Assembly: GCA_964396375.1 (NCBI GenBank)
Contig: CAYNEY010000012.1
Location: forward strand, 49,891 to 113,890
DNA from: FEN-1139 sp964396375
GTDB taxonomy: Bacteria; Myxococcota_A; Polyangia; Polyangiales; Polyangiaceae
Length of the DNA stretch: 64,000 nucleotides
Direction of reading: 5' to 3'
Part shown: one piece after another, positions 7,801 through 16,081 of the stretch
Layout: each line of letters begins with the position of its first letter
Position numbering within the stretch: the stretch's first letter is position 1
The notes under the pieces: model-generated
What the model was told of the DNA's origin: nothing
What the model saw: only the letters and a program-made list of their open reading frames with translations
Database searches by the model: none
Translations under genes and position numbers: made by a program

Positions 7801-9312
7801 ATGGCTAAGACACCTGAGCACGGGAACACGCGCATCGCGATCATAGGCAGCGGCTTCGGAGGGATCGCCGCCGCGCTGCGCCTTCAGGCCGCGGGTTTTT
7901 CCACGGTGCTGCTCGAAGCCAAGGACAAGCCTGGCGGGCGGGCGCTGGTCACGGAGCGAGAAGGCTTCGTGTTCGACGGCGGACCGACCGTCATCACGGC
8001 CCCCGACGCCTTCGAGGAGCTCTTCCAGACGGGTGGCAAGAAGCTCGCGGACTACGTGGAGTTTCTGCCCGTGCGTCCCTTCTATCGGCTGATCTGGGAC
8101 GACGGGGATTCCTTCGACTACGTGGGGGATTCCGAGCAAATGCTCGCGCAGATTCGCGCCCGCCGCCCGGAAGATTGCCAGGGGTACCTGGATTTCGTGG
8201 AGTACAGTCGCCGCGTCTACCACGCCGGCTACGAGAAGCTGGCCGCGACCGCGTTCCTCGATTTCTCCGACATGCTGCGTGTCGCGCCCGATTTGGTGCG
8301 CCTCCGCGCCGATCGCTCCGTTTACGCCACGGTGGCCAAGCACGTGGAAAATGATCACGTGCGGCAGGCTCTCAGCTTCCATTCGCTCTTGGTCGGAGGC
8401 AACCCTTTCGAGACCAGCTCCATCTACACGCTGATCCACTACCTCGAGCGCAAGGGGGGAGTCTTCTTCCCGCGGGGCGGGACTGGGGCATTGGTGAACG
8501 GTCTTCTGCGCCTGTACGGCGAACTCGGGGGTGAACTCCGCCTCGGGGCCCGGGTTCTTCACGCGCATGTGGAGGAGCAAGGCGGGCGCACCCGCCATCG
8601 GCTCACCATCGAGGGCGCCCCCGCAGAGACCTTCGATGCCGTGGTCTCGAACGCCGACGTCTACCACACCTACGCCGATCTCTATCAGGGCAATCCGGAC
8701 GGCGAACGGACACGGGCACGGCTCGCCGGCAAGCGCTGGTCGATGTCGCTGTTCGTCCTCTACTTCGGGACGGATCGCCCCTACGACATCGCGCACCACA
8801 CCATCTTGTTCGGCCCGCGCTATAAGGGGCTGCTCGACGACATCTTCCACGGGCGGACGCTGCCCGATGATTTCAGCCTGTACTTGCACTGCCCCACCGT
8901 CACAGATCCCTCGCTTGCCCCTCCCGGCTGCGGCACCTTCTACGTGCTGAGCCCCGTCCCCCACCTGGGCCAGGCATCCATCCCCTGGGACGCCGTGGGT
9001 GAACAATACGCAGAGCGGATCCTCATCGCCCTCGAACGCCACATGCCCGATCTGCGGCAGCACATCCGCGTCAAGCATTTCGTCACCCCCAAGTATTTCG
9101 AACGCTCGCTCTTCGCACGGCATGGGGCGGCTTTCTCGGTCGCTCCCATCCTCACTCAGAGCGCCTGGTTTCGTCCTCACAACCGCGATCCACGGATCCC
9201 TGGTCTCTACCTGGTGGGTGCAGGAACGCACCCCGGGGCCGGGCTTCCGGGGGTGGTTGCATCCGCGAAAGCCACCGCCCAGCTTGTCACCTCGGATTTC
9301 GGCGCTAGGTGA
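7801..9312 (+). CDS. crtI: Phytoene desaturase (CrtI)
   Basis: A 503-residue FAD enzyme. The N-terminal Rossmann motif is IAIIGSGFGGIAAALRL, followed by EAKDKPGGRA and FVFDGGPTVITAP. The middle has the family block GGVFFPRGGTGALVNGL, and the C-terminus carries GLYLVGAGTHPGAGLPGVV. These match bacterial phytoene desaturases that convert phytoene to lycopene. It heads the rightward operon crtI-crtE-crtB; its stop overlaps the GTG of the next gene. The number of desaturation steps cannot be read from sequence. Confidence 0.92.
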   Translation: MAKTPEHGNTRIAIIGSGFGGIAAALRLQAAGFSTVLLEAKDKPGGRALVTEREGFVFDGGPTVITAPDAFEELFQTGGKKLADYVEFLPVRPFYRLIWDDGDSFDYVGDSEQMLAQIRARRPEDCQGYLDFVEYSRRVYHAGYEKLAATAFLDFSDMLRVAPDLVRLRADRSVYATVAKHVENDHVRQALSFHSLLVGGNPFETSSIYTLIHYLERKGGVFFPRGGTGALVNGLLRLYGELGGELRLGARVLHAHVEEQGGRTRHRLTIEGAPAETFDAVVSNADVYHTYADLYQGNPDGERTRARLAGKRWSMSLFVLYFGTDRPYDIAHHTILFGPRYKGLLDDIFHGRTLPDDFSLYLHCPTVTDPSLAPPGCGTFYVLSPVPHLGQASIPWDAVGEQYAERILIALERHMPDLRQHIRVKHFVTPKYFERSLFARHGAAFSVAPILTQSAWFRPHNRDPRIPGLYLVGAGTHPGAGLPGVVASAKATAQLVTSDFGAR

Positions 9313-10397
9313 AAGGAAGCGCTCGGTCGCTTCAAGTCTCACCGATGTCATCACCGAAGCTCTCCCAGGCGATGCTCGACGCCCTCTCGGGCACCTTCGC
9401 GACCGCTTCGCTGACCAAACTCGGCGAGGGCACGGCGGCAACCCTCCCGGAACGGTTGTGGAGCGAGGTCCTCAGGGCTCCGCTCCAGGACTTTTTGGGA
9501 CGCCCCAGCAAGGCCCTGCGCGCCGAATTGATTCAGCTCAGCTTCGACGCGGTACGCCCTCGGACCGGCCTAGCCGTCACCGTACCGACCGCTTTGCTAG
9601 TCGCGGTGGAGGCGTTCCACGCTGGCTCGCTGGTGATCGACGACATCGAAGATGGCTCGGCAACCCGACGCGGTGGCCCAGCCCTCCACCATGTGCTCGG
9701 GACCCCGCAGGCAATCAACAGCGGAAACTGGCTATATTTCTGGCCGTTCGAGCTCTTCGACCAGCTCCCGCTCTCGGAGTCTCAACGGCTCTTCATGATC
9801 CAGAGTTCGGTCCGGGCCCTCGGCGAGTGCCACTACGGTCAGGCTCTGGATCTGGCCTTCGCGCTCCCTGACGTGGACAAGGCCACGGTAGCAGCGCTCA
9901 CTCGCTCCTGTTCCGAATTGAAGACGGGGAGCCTGATGGGCCTCGGCGCTGCGCTGGGGGCGGCGGCGGCCGGGGCGAGCAGCTCTGTTGCGGTCACTCT
10001 CGGGGACTTCGGGCGAGCCATGGGGATTGGCCTTCAGATGCTGGACGACCTTAGCTCGGTGCTGAGAGCGAACAAGCGAGAGAAGGCCGAAGAGGATCTC
10101 CGCCTTGGCAAGGTCACTTGGCCATTCGCTTGGATGGCGAGGCGACTCGATGAGACGGACTGGGAAGAACTCATGCGGAGGCTTCGCGCAGTTCGCGGAG
10201 GCGAGCCTATCGACGCTCTGCTCTCGCTGGTCCGTGAGCGCCTTGGGCCTCGACCCGACGCCCCGATTGTCGAGCACTTCGAATCGGCTTCGAGAGCGAT
10301 CGAGCAGAAACTGGGCAGAGACGCGCACCTCGAGCCGCTTCATCGCTTCGCTCAAACCTTGATCCAAGGATTCTTACCCAGTCGCGAGGGTTCGTGA
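9309..10397 (+). CDS. crtE: Geranylgeranyl diphosphate synthase-like polyprenyl synthetase
   Basis: A 362-residue all-helical prenyltransferase. The first Asp-rich motif is intact (DDIEDGSATRRG). The second reads MLDDLSSVLRANK instead of the usual DD-x-x-D, so its last Asp is replaced by Ser. The GTG at 9309 overlaps the crtI stop; an ATG at 9345 (MSSPKLSQ) is an alternative start with no obvious ribosome site. Lying between crtI and crtB it should supply C20 diphosphate for phytoene synthesis. The changed second motif is unusual, because both motifs normally bind magnesium-diphosphate. Confidence 0.85.
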   Translation: MKGSARSLQVSPMSSPKLSQAMLDALSGTFATASLTKLGEGTAATLPERLWSEVLRAPLQDFLGRPSKALRAELIQLSFDAVRPRTGLAVTVPTALLVAVEAFHAGSLVIDDIEDGSATRRGGPALHHVLGTPQAINSGNWLYFWPFELFDQLPLSESQRLFMIQSSVRALGECHYGQALDLAFALPDVDKATVAALTRSCSELKTGSLMGLGAALGAAAAGASSSVAVTLGDFGRAMGIGLQMLDDLSSVLRANKREKAEEDLRLGKVTWPFAWMARRLDETDWEELMRRLRAVRGGEPIDALLSLVRERLGPRPDAPIVEHFESASRAIEQKLGRDAHLEPLHRFAQTLIQGFLPSREGS

Positions 10398-11344
10398 GCA
10401 CCGCCTCGGAGGTAGCCCGCGCTGTGATCCGTCATCACAGCAAGAGCTTCTCGCTCGCCGCGCGGCTCTTGCCGACCGAACTCGCCGATGATGCTGTAAT
10501 CCTCTACGCTTATTGCCGTGCCGTCGACGACGCCATCGATCTGTCACCTGCCGATCAGCATGAGCTGGCGCTCGAACGCCTGAATCGCGAACTCGACCAT
10601 GTGTATGCAGAGCGCGTCGGCCAGGAGCCGGTGCTCCAGGCTTTCTCCGAGGTCGTGAAGCGGCACGGCATTCCCCGCGAGTACCCGCAAGAACTCCTGA
10701 TGGGTATGCAGATGGACACCGCAGGCCATTACTACACGACCCTGCATGATCTGCTCTTGTACTGCTACCGCGTGGCCGGCACGGTCGGGCTGATGATGTG
10801 TCACGTGCTCGGCGCCTCGAGTCCGAAGGCGCGAAGACACGCAGCTCACCTCGGCATCGCCATGCAGCTTACCAACATCTGCCGCGACGTCGCGGAAGAC
10901 GCGAGCCGTGGGCGGCTCTATCTTCCCGAACAGCTGCTGCTCATGCACGGTATTCCCTCTCTCACTCCAAGCAGCGTCGACTGGACCGCTGCCGACCGGC
11001 AGGCGGCGGCAGCGGTGACTCTGGAGTTGCTGGATCTCGCGAGGCTTTACTACGCGTCGGGAGAGGCCGGTCTCCGTTACCTGGCGCGTCCCGCCGCCAC
11101 CTCCGTGATGCTGGCTCGGCTGGTTTATGCCGAGATAGGCGAGGTGATACGCCGCAACAACGCCGACGTGCGCGCCGGACGCGCCTTCGTCCGCGCTCCC
11201 CGCAAGGCCATGTTGCTCGCCCAGGCGCTGCTCGCAACCAGGCACCTTCCCAAAACCCTCTCGCCATGCTCCCTTTCGGTGCTGAGTGCGCTCCAGGCTA
11301 TAAGTCTCGACGAAGTGCCCGCTCCTTCACCCAACTCCGGCTAG
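10394..11344 (+). CDS. crtB: Phytoene synthase (CrtB)
   Basis: A 316-residue squalene/phytoene synthase. It has the active-site helix YAYCRAVDDAID, where DDAID corresponds to the first DxxxD. It also has the second signature MQLTNICRDVAEDASRGRLYLP with DVAED, and the front motif HSKSFSLAARLLP. It condenses two geranylgeranyl diphosphates to phytoene, the first committed step of the pathway. The GTG start overlaps the crtE stop as GTGA. The C-terminal tail is Pro/Ser rich. Confidence 0.93.
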   Translation: MSTASEVARAVIRHHSKSFSLAARLLPTELADDAVILYAYCRAVDDAIDLSPADQHELALERLNRELDHVYAERVGQEPVLQAFSEVVKRHGIPREYPQELLMGMQMDTAGHYYTTLHDLLLYCYRVAGTVGLMMCHVLGASSPKARRHAAHLGIAMQLTNICRDVAEDASRGRLYLPEQLLLMHGIPSLTPSSVDWTAADRQAAAAVTLELLDLARLYYASGEAGLRYLARPAATSVMLARLVYAEIGEVIRRNNADVRAGRAFVRAPRKAMLLAQALLATRHLPKTLSPCSLSVLSALQAISLDEVPAPSPNSG

Positions 11345-11427
11345 AATCCGTCGGCCGCCCGCGCTCCTTCAGCCGGCCGTGTCAGTCGGCTTTTCGTGGT
11401 TGGGTGAACCTGTTATCCTGTCAGGCC

Positions 11428-12903
11428 ATGTCCGAAGGTCGCATCCTCGCCGGTCGCTATCGCCTGCTAAGGCAGGTGGATGCCGGAGGGATGGGCACCG
11501 TCTGGCGCGCCGCCGATCTCACTCTGAAGAGCGACGTCGCGGTGAAACTGATCGACGAGAGCATCGCGAACTCTCCGGAAGCCATGGCGCGGTTCGAGCG
11601 TGAAGCCTGCGCCGCGGCGGCGATCCGCAGCACCCACGTCGTGCAGATCCTGGACTACGGCATCGATCAGGGCACGCCATTCATAGCCATGGAACTGCTC
11701 CGAGGGGAGAGCCTGGCTGCGCGGCTTGGCCGCGTCGGCCGACTCAGTCCTGCCAGCACGGCCCACATCCTCGGGCACGTGGCCCGCGCGCTGTCGCTCG
11801 CCCACGAACACGGGATCGTGCACCGAGATCTGAAACCCGAGAACATCTTCTTGGTCCCCGAAGGGGATGAGGATCTGGGCAAGGTCCTCGATTTTGGGAT
11901 CGCGCGCCACGACATGGCCCTCGATCCCAACTCCTGCGTCAAGACCCAGACCGGAACCCTGCTCGGCACACCGCACTACATGAGTTTCGAGCAGGCAACG
12001 GGGCAGCCCGCCGATCATCGTGCCGATATCTGGGCCTTCGGCGTGATAGCGTTCGAGTGCTTGCTCGGCGAGCGTCCCTTCGACAGCCAAACATTCGGTG
12101 GGCTCTTTCATGCCATCTGCATGGCGCCCATCCCGCGTCCCTCCGACTTCGGTTGCGTTCCTGCCGGTTTCGACGGCTGGTTCAAGCGAGCGGTGGCACG
12201 CGAGCGTGAGCTGCGGTTCCCGAAGCTCGCCGAGGCTGCCACCGAACTCCGCGCCTTGTGCGGAATGACGGGTGAACGGGAATCGATAAGTGAAAAGCCT
12301 GCCGAATCTACTCAGATGGTCGTGGCGCGGGGGGCGGTGCCAAGCCTTTCGGTTGCCCGGGGCCCCGCGCGACCGAAGGGAGTCGGCGCCAGGATCAGTG
12401 CCGGAGCCAACCCGACCGATCCTTTCGAGCTCGACGAGGTGGAGACGGTGCCGCCTCTCCAGCTCAAGGAGACTCTGCATCCACACCCGGTCCTCAAGCG
12501 GCCGCACTACCACTACGGGCCCGAGCCTTTGGCCAAGAGTTCGTCCCGCTCCAGCACCACCACGCTGCTTCGGGCAGCGGTGGCCATCGCTGTCGTGTTC
12601 TTCGGGATCATGATCTGGAAGGTCCTGTCCCGACACACCAGTCTGCCGCTCGGCATCGTCACCGGTCACCCTCCCGCCACGGCGCCCGAATCACCTCTCC
12701 CTCACATTCCTCCGCAGACGCTCGCCTCAGCCGCCACGCTGACCGAGAACCCGATCCCCGTCGAAGAGCGGCTGCGGGACCAGCTGCCGAAGCTGACCAA
12801 TCAGGGACAGTCCCCCGCCAAACCGAAGCGGCCAACCGCCCCCACAGCCTCCAGCCGGGGAACAGAGAAGCCGAGGAAGCCGTTCAACGCCGCCGGGATC
12901 TGA
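11428..12903 (+). CDS. Membrane-anchored Hanks-type Ser/Thr protein kinase
   Basis: 491 residues from the ATG at 11428 (MSEGRILAGRYRLLRQV); the frame is open further upstream but overlaps crtB. The kinase domain (about 8-275) has all catalytic elements: G-loop VDAGGMGTVW, VAVK lysine near 40, HRDLKPEN at about 132 and DFG near 155, followed by LGTPHYMSFEQ. A disordered linker leads to one transmembrane helix near residues 379-401 and a Pro/Thr/Lys-rich outer tail with no recognised sensor domain. It converges with the pentapeptide-pseudokinase gene, the two stops being about 3 nt apart. It should be an active kinase; its substrates are unknown. Confidence 0.93.
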   Translation: MSEGRILAGRYRLLRQVDAGGMGTVWRAADLTLKSDVAVKLIDESIANSPEAMARFEREACAAAAIRSTHVVQILDYGIDQGTPFIAMELLRGESLAARLGRVGRLSPASTAHILGHVARALSLAHEHGIVHRDLKPENIFLVPEGDEDLGKVLDFGIARHDMALDPNSCVKTQTGTLLGTPHYMSFEQATGQPADHRADIWAFGVIAFECLLGERPFDSQTFGGLFHAICMAPIPRPSDFGCVPAGFDGWFKRAVARERELRFPKLAEAATELRALCGMTGERESISEKPAESTQMVVARGAVPSLSVARGPARPKGVGARISAGANPTDPFELDEVETVPPLQLKETLHPHPVLKRPHYHYGPEPLAKSSSRSSTTTLLRAAVAIAVVFFGIMIWKVLSRHTSLPLGIVTGHPPATAPESPLPHIPPQTLASAATLTENPIPVEERLRDQLPKLTNQGQSPAKPKRPTAPTASSRGTEKPRKPFNAAGI

Positions 12904-12906
12904 CGG

Positions 12907-15147
12907 TCAGGGCTTGCGGTTCACCGGTGCTGGCTCACCGTTCACCGGTGCTGGCTCACCGTTCACGAGCACCGGTTTGCCGTTCGCGCAGAGGGTGTTC
13001 TCGGGCATCTTGGTCCTTTTGTTGCACGTGGTGGACAGAAAACCCTCGGCCGCGCTCACCTGGGCCCGAAACAGACTTGCGCCGGTCAGGTCGGCGCCCT
13101 CCAAGCGAGCACGAGCGAAGTTGGCCTCGGCCAGGGTGGAGTACGAAAAATCTGTCTTTCGGAGATCACACCCCGAGAAGTCGACACCGAGCAGATCCTG
13201 CTGGGTGAGGCGAAGACCGGCCAGATTGCAGCCACGGAGATCGCGAGAGCCCTGACCTATCAGATACCCCAGAGCCTCCACTTTGTCCTCAGGACCACCG
13301 TTTTCGAGCGTGGCACGCCAACGCCACGTGGCAAGCCGACCGGGGTCGAATGCAACCAACCCGACCGCGATCAGGATTGCGAACAGGATTCTGCTCCTGA
13401 ACGCAAGGCACTTCGGCAGCGGCCAAGCGAGCACGGAGAGACCAATGCCACCCGAAAGCAGCAGCGAAAGAATGCTGACCGCGCGAGGTGACGGGACCGG
13501 CATTGCGACCCCAAGTCCCGTGGCCACCAAACCGACGGCAACCCCGAACAGGCCAAGCGGCACCGCGAAGCGCGGCCTGGGCTCCTTGGTACAGAGCGCC
13601 GCCGACAGGCTCGGGTAGGCTCCGATGCTCACCCGCATCGGCTGCGGCGGCACACTGCTGAGCTGCCCCGCCTCCAGAGCGAGCGGGTTCTGGCAACCAA
13701 CCTGATCGACGTCGCCGAAGTGGCTGAGATCTTCGAGCATCTCGGTCACATATTGGTAGCGTGCCCGAGGTTCGCTTTGGGTCGCCTTGCTGATGATGCG
13801 CATCAGGCCCAGGTGCAGCCCCTCAGGCACCTCGAGCGCCTGATTCCCCATCCCACCTTCAGCCGGCGCTCGTCCGGTGAGCAGAAAGTATAGGAGCTTT
13901 CCCAGACTGAAGATGTCCGCGGTCGGACTGAACGCGCCCGCTTCGAGGAGCTCCTCCGGAGCACCGTAGATGGCAAACTCGGAGCCGGCCTGTTCTCGCT
14001 CGCCAACCAGACTGATGCCGTCGATGTCGGAAAGGATGGGCTCGATCTCATCCCCCAGCATAATCGTGCTTGGGGACAGGCATCGAACGATCAACCCAAG
14101 AGCGTGGACAGCCTGGACCACATCAGCCAGCTGCCGGAAGAATTCGAGCATGCGGTCACGTGTCCAGCCGAGTGCGAGAAGCTCCGGAAGCAATCCGTTG
14201 TGCGACGGCTCGAAAACATAACCGAGTTCATCGCAGCCGACCGCAATCAACCGCGGGATTTGCACCGAGGTTACCGCTCGAGAAAGAGCAATGCGCCCGA
14301 GATTCCGCACGCCACGCCGAAACGCGGCCGCCCCAAGGCCGGTCCTGTCCTTACTCGGATCGTAGAGCTTGGCGCACAGGCGCACTCCCTCTTGAGAGAG
14401 AGCATCGAATTGTTGCACCGGACCCACCGCAGGCAGGCGAGCGCCGAGCGCCATCCCAAGGTAGTGTTCGCCAGGACGGAGCAGGACGAAGGACCGAGGC
14501 ATGGATTCAGGACCTGCTCCACCCTTGGCCTCGGCGATCGCCTGCTCGGTCAGCTTGATCAGCCAACCCACGCGATCCGAGCGGGTCTCGAGTTCCTCGA
14601 GGGCCACTCGCCGGCGCACCGAGCGAGGCTGCGGCTCCTGTTCTACCTCGCCGCAGCATTGCTGCACACGCTCGCTCATGTGTTTGAGATCGACCAACGT
14701 GGCGCCGTTGTGGAAATATTCGATGACCTGCTCGTCGGTGAGCTCGGACCGCTTGACGGTGGTGGAATCGATGCGCATACCCGCCACACTCGAGGGCATG
14801 CCCTGCATGCGGGCGAGGTTGGCCGCGCACAGATCGGCCTGGCAGAAGCTCGCACCTTCGACCCGGGCATCCGCGAAGTCGGCTCCGCGCAGGTTGGCGC
14901 TGGTGAAGTCCGCACCATTCAGGTTCGCGCCACGGAACTGGGCGCGCTTCATGTGTGCGGTCAGGCACTTGGCACCGGAGAGGTTCGCTCCTTCGAAGCG
15001 CGCGCTCGTGAAGTTGCCCCCCGAGAGGACCGCGCGCAAAAGAAACGCTCCGCGCAGATCGGCGTGAGCGAACTCGAGCGCTACGCTCTCCCCCATCCGC
15101 AGCGCCTCCAGATCATCCAGGAGCTTTTGCACGACTTGCTTGTCCAT
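12907..15147 (-). CDS. Pentapeptide-repeat / pseudokinase / membrane / pentapeptide-repeat protein
   Basis: 746 residues. Residues 27-115 form A(D/N)LxG-type pentapeptide repeats (GANLNGADFTSANLRGADF). Residues about 205-475 resemble a Ser/Thr kinase fold: the VAxK-like lysine survives (LCAKLYD near 257), but the HRDLKPEN loop reads VRCLSPST (about 354) and the DFG region reads SDIDG. The catalytic Asp is therefore lost, and I call it a pseudokinase. About 527-615 hold three hydrophobic segments. About 634-695 return to pentapeptide repeats (DLRGCNLAGL, DFSGCDLRKT). The C-terminus is a VNGEPAP repeat. The ATG lies 3 nt after the pilin-like stop, with GAGGAG upstream, so the two genes form an operon. 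Function unknown; a scaffold or signalling receptor is inferred. Confidence 0.85.
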   Translation of the reverse strand: MDKQVVQKLLDDLEALRMGESVALEFAHADLRGAFLLRAVLSGGNFTSARFEGANLSGAKCLTAHMKRAQFRGANLNGADFTSANLRGADFADARVEGASFCQADLCAANLARMQGMPSSVAGMRIDSTTVKRSELTDEQVIEYFHNGATLVDLKHMSERVQQCCGEVEQEPQPRSVRRRVALEELETRSDRVGWLIKLTEQAIAEAKGGAGPESMPRSFVLLRPGEHYLGMALGARLPAVGPVQQFDALSQEGVRLCAKLYDPSKDRTGLGAAAFRRGVRNLGRIALSRAVTSVQIPRLIAVGCDELGYVFEPSHNGLLPELLALGWTRDRMLEFFRQLADVVQAVHALGLIVRCLSPSTIMLGDEIEPILSDIDGISLVGEREQAGSEFAIYGAPEELLEAGAFSPTADIFSLGKLLYFLLTGRAPAEGGMGNQALEVPEGLHLGLMRIISKATQSEPRARYQYVTEMLEDLSHFGDVDQVGCQNPLALEAGQLSSVPPQPMRVSIGAYPSLSAALCTKEPRPRFAVPLGLFGVAVGLVATGLGVAMPVPSPRAVSILSLLLSGGIGLSVLAWPLPKCLAFRSRILFAILIAVGLVAFDPGRLATWRWRATLENGGPEDKVEALGYLIGQGSRDLRGCNLAGLRLTQQDLLGVDFSGCDLRKTDFSYSTLAEANFARARLEGADLTGASLFRAQVSAAEGFLSTTCNKRTKMPENTLCANGKPVLVNGEPAPVNGEPAPVNRKP
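12922..12966. repeat. 21-bp tandem repeat in the 3' end of the pseudokinase gene
   Basis: Two full copies and a diverged third of a 21-bp unit (CACCGGTGCTGGCTCACCGTT on the plus strand) encode the C-terminal tail VNGEPAP. The unit length preserves frame, so copy number could vary between strains without disrupting the protein. Confidence 0.75.
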
Positions 15148-15150
15148 GAC

Positions 15151-15858
15151 TCACTCCTCAGGATCGACCGTAGAGATAGCCGGAGCCGCGATGACCTCCC
15201 CCGTGTCCAGGATGTAGCCCTGAAGCACGAACCAGGATAGCTTGTCGTCAGCGTCAAGGTCACCGGTTGCCGTGACCGTCCAGGTGAGATCCTGCGACAA
15301 CCCGGGGGGACTGCCACCGTGCGGCAGTTTGACCGACACAGGTGGGCCTCCCACCTTATACTGGTACTGGTAGTACTGTGGAGAATCCATCGTGAACTTG
15401 AGGCACTGCCAACCCGTGAAGGCATCGCCAGAATTGTAATCCTGACCCCGTCCAGCTCGGGGCTGATACTTCTTCCCCTTGATCAAAGCAAAGGTCGCGG
15501 GGACGGGATCGGCGTCGGCGCAGAGCGCACCGGAAGGATCATGCGTGACGGTGGCGCCGTTACCCTTGCCCTTCCCGCTGGTCGAGCCGGTCACCTTCGA
15601 ACCACCGCCCAGAGTCGAGCTCGTCGCGCCGAGCTCGAGGATGGTCCCGTCGGTTCGGTCTCGGTCGGCCGCGACATGAATGGCACGACCGATGGCCCCC
15701 ACCGCCGCCTGGGCCTCACTGGCCTTGGACGCGTTCAGATGAAGCTTCAGGTTGTCCATGCCAATCGTGGCGAGCACACCCAAAATGGCCACCACCACCA
15801 TGAGTTCTACCAACGTGAAACCCCGTCGTGACCGGTGGCGGAAGTGGATTCGCTGCAT
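15151..15858 (-). CDS. Type IV pilin-like / pseudopilin protein
   Basis: 235 residues from the ATG at 15858. It begins with a short basic leader (MQRIHFRHRSRRG) and the prepilin peptidase site RRG/FTLVELMVVVAILGVL, with Glu at mature position 5. This N-terminal helix drives assembly into type IV pili or type II secretion pseudopili. The globular part is Gly/Ser/Thr rich with two widely spaced Cys and resembles no specific pilin I recognise. It is followed, 3 nt later, by the pentapeptide-pseudokinase gene. The isolated position, away from pil or gsp genes, suggests a minor pilin or a specialised surface fibre. Confidence 0.88.
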   Translation of the reverse strand: MQRIHFRHRSRRGFTLVELMVVVAILGVLATIGMDNLKLHLNASKASEAQAAVGAIGRAIHVAADRDRTDGTILELGATSSTLGGGSKVTGSTSGKGKGNGATVTHDPSGALCADADPVPATFALIKGKKYQPRAGRGQDYNSGDAFTGWQCLKFTMDSPQYYQYQYKVGGPPVSVKLPHGGSPPGLSQDLTWTVTATGDLDADDKLSWFVLQGYILDTGEVIAAPAISTVDPEE

Positions 15859-15919
15859 GATCGTCTGAACGGCCCACCCGAGGAGTTTCCTTAGCCCCAC
15901 TTCACATCATAAAAGCCTA

Positions 15920-15940
15920 TTGATATCAATATGTTATCAA
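15920..15940. promoter_or_regulatory. AT-rich palindromic element between pilin-like gene and htpG
   Basis: In very GC-rich surroundings lies an AT island with the perfect palindrome TTGATATCAA (15920-15929) and, counting outward arms, TTGATA-N9-TATCAA. It is 62 bp upstream of the pilin-like start and about 140 bp upstream of htpG. It could be an operator or promoter element for either gene. No regulator can be named. Confidence 0.35.
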
Positions 15941-16011
15941 GCCTGGGGCGGCAAATCGAGCTCGCGGGCGCGGTGCTCGTCGTGGACGAGGAGCAAACTG
16001 GCCCCGTGCGA

Positions 16012-16040
16012 TTGACTTTGTCCGAAGCGTGATGATGTTC
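16012..16040 (+). promoter_or_regulatory. Candidate sigma-70-like promoter of htpG
   Basis: TTGACT at 16012-16017 is followed after 17 bp by ATGTTC, leaving about 40 nt of leader before the htpG ATG, which has GAGG 9 nt upstream. The -35 is good and the -10 weak. No clear sigma-32 or CIRCE element is visible. Confidence 0.3.
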
Positions 16041-16081
16041 CGGCTACCCGAACCCCATCGCACCCGCGAGGCACCAACACC

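Noticed and set aside
7741..9441. 566-codon minus-strand frame opposite crtI
   Set aside because: High-GC shadow frame. The plus strand carries all CrtI motifs and the minus frame has no recognisable domain.
11467..12669. 400-codon minus-strand frame opposite the Ser/Thr kinase
   Set aside because: Shadow frame; the plus strand contains a complete kinase with catalytic motifs.
14104..15240. 378-codon plus-strand frame opposite the pentapeptide-pseudokinase gene
   Set aside because: Shadow produced by the repetitive codons of the pentapeptide region.
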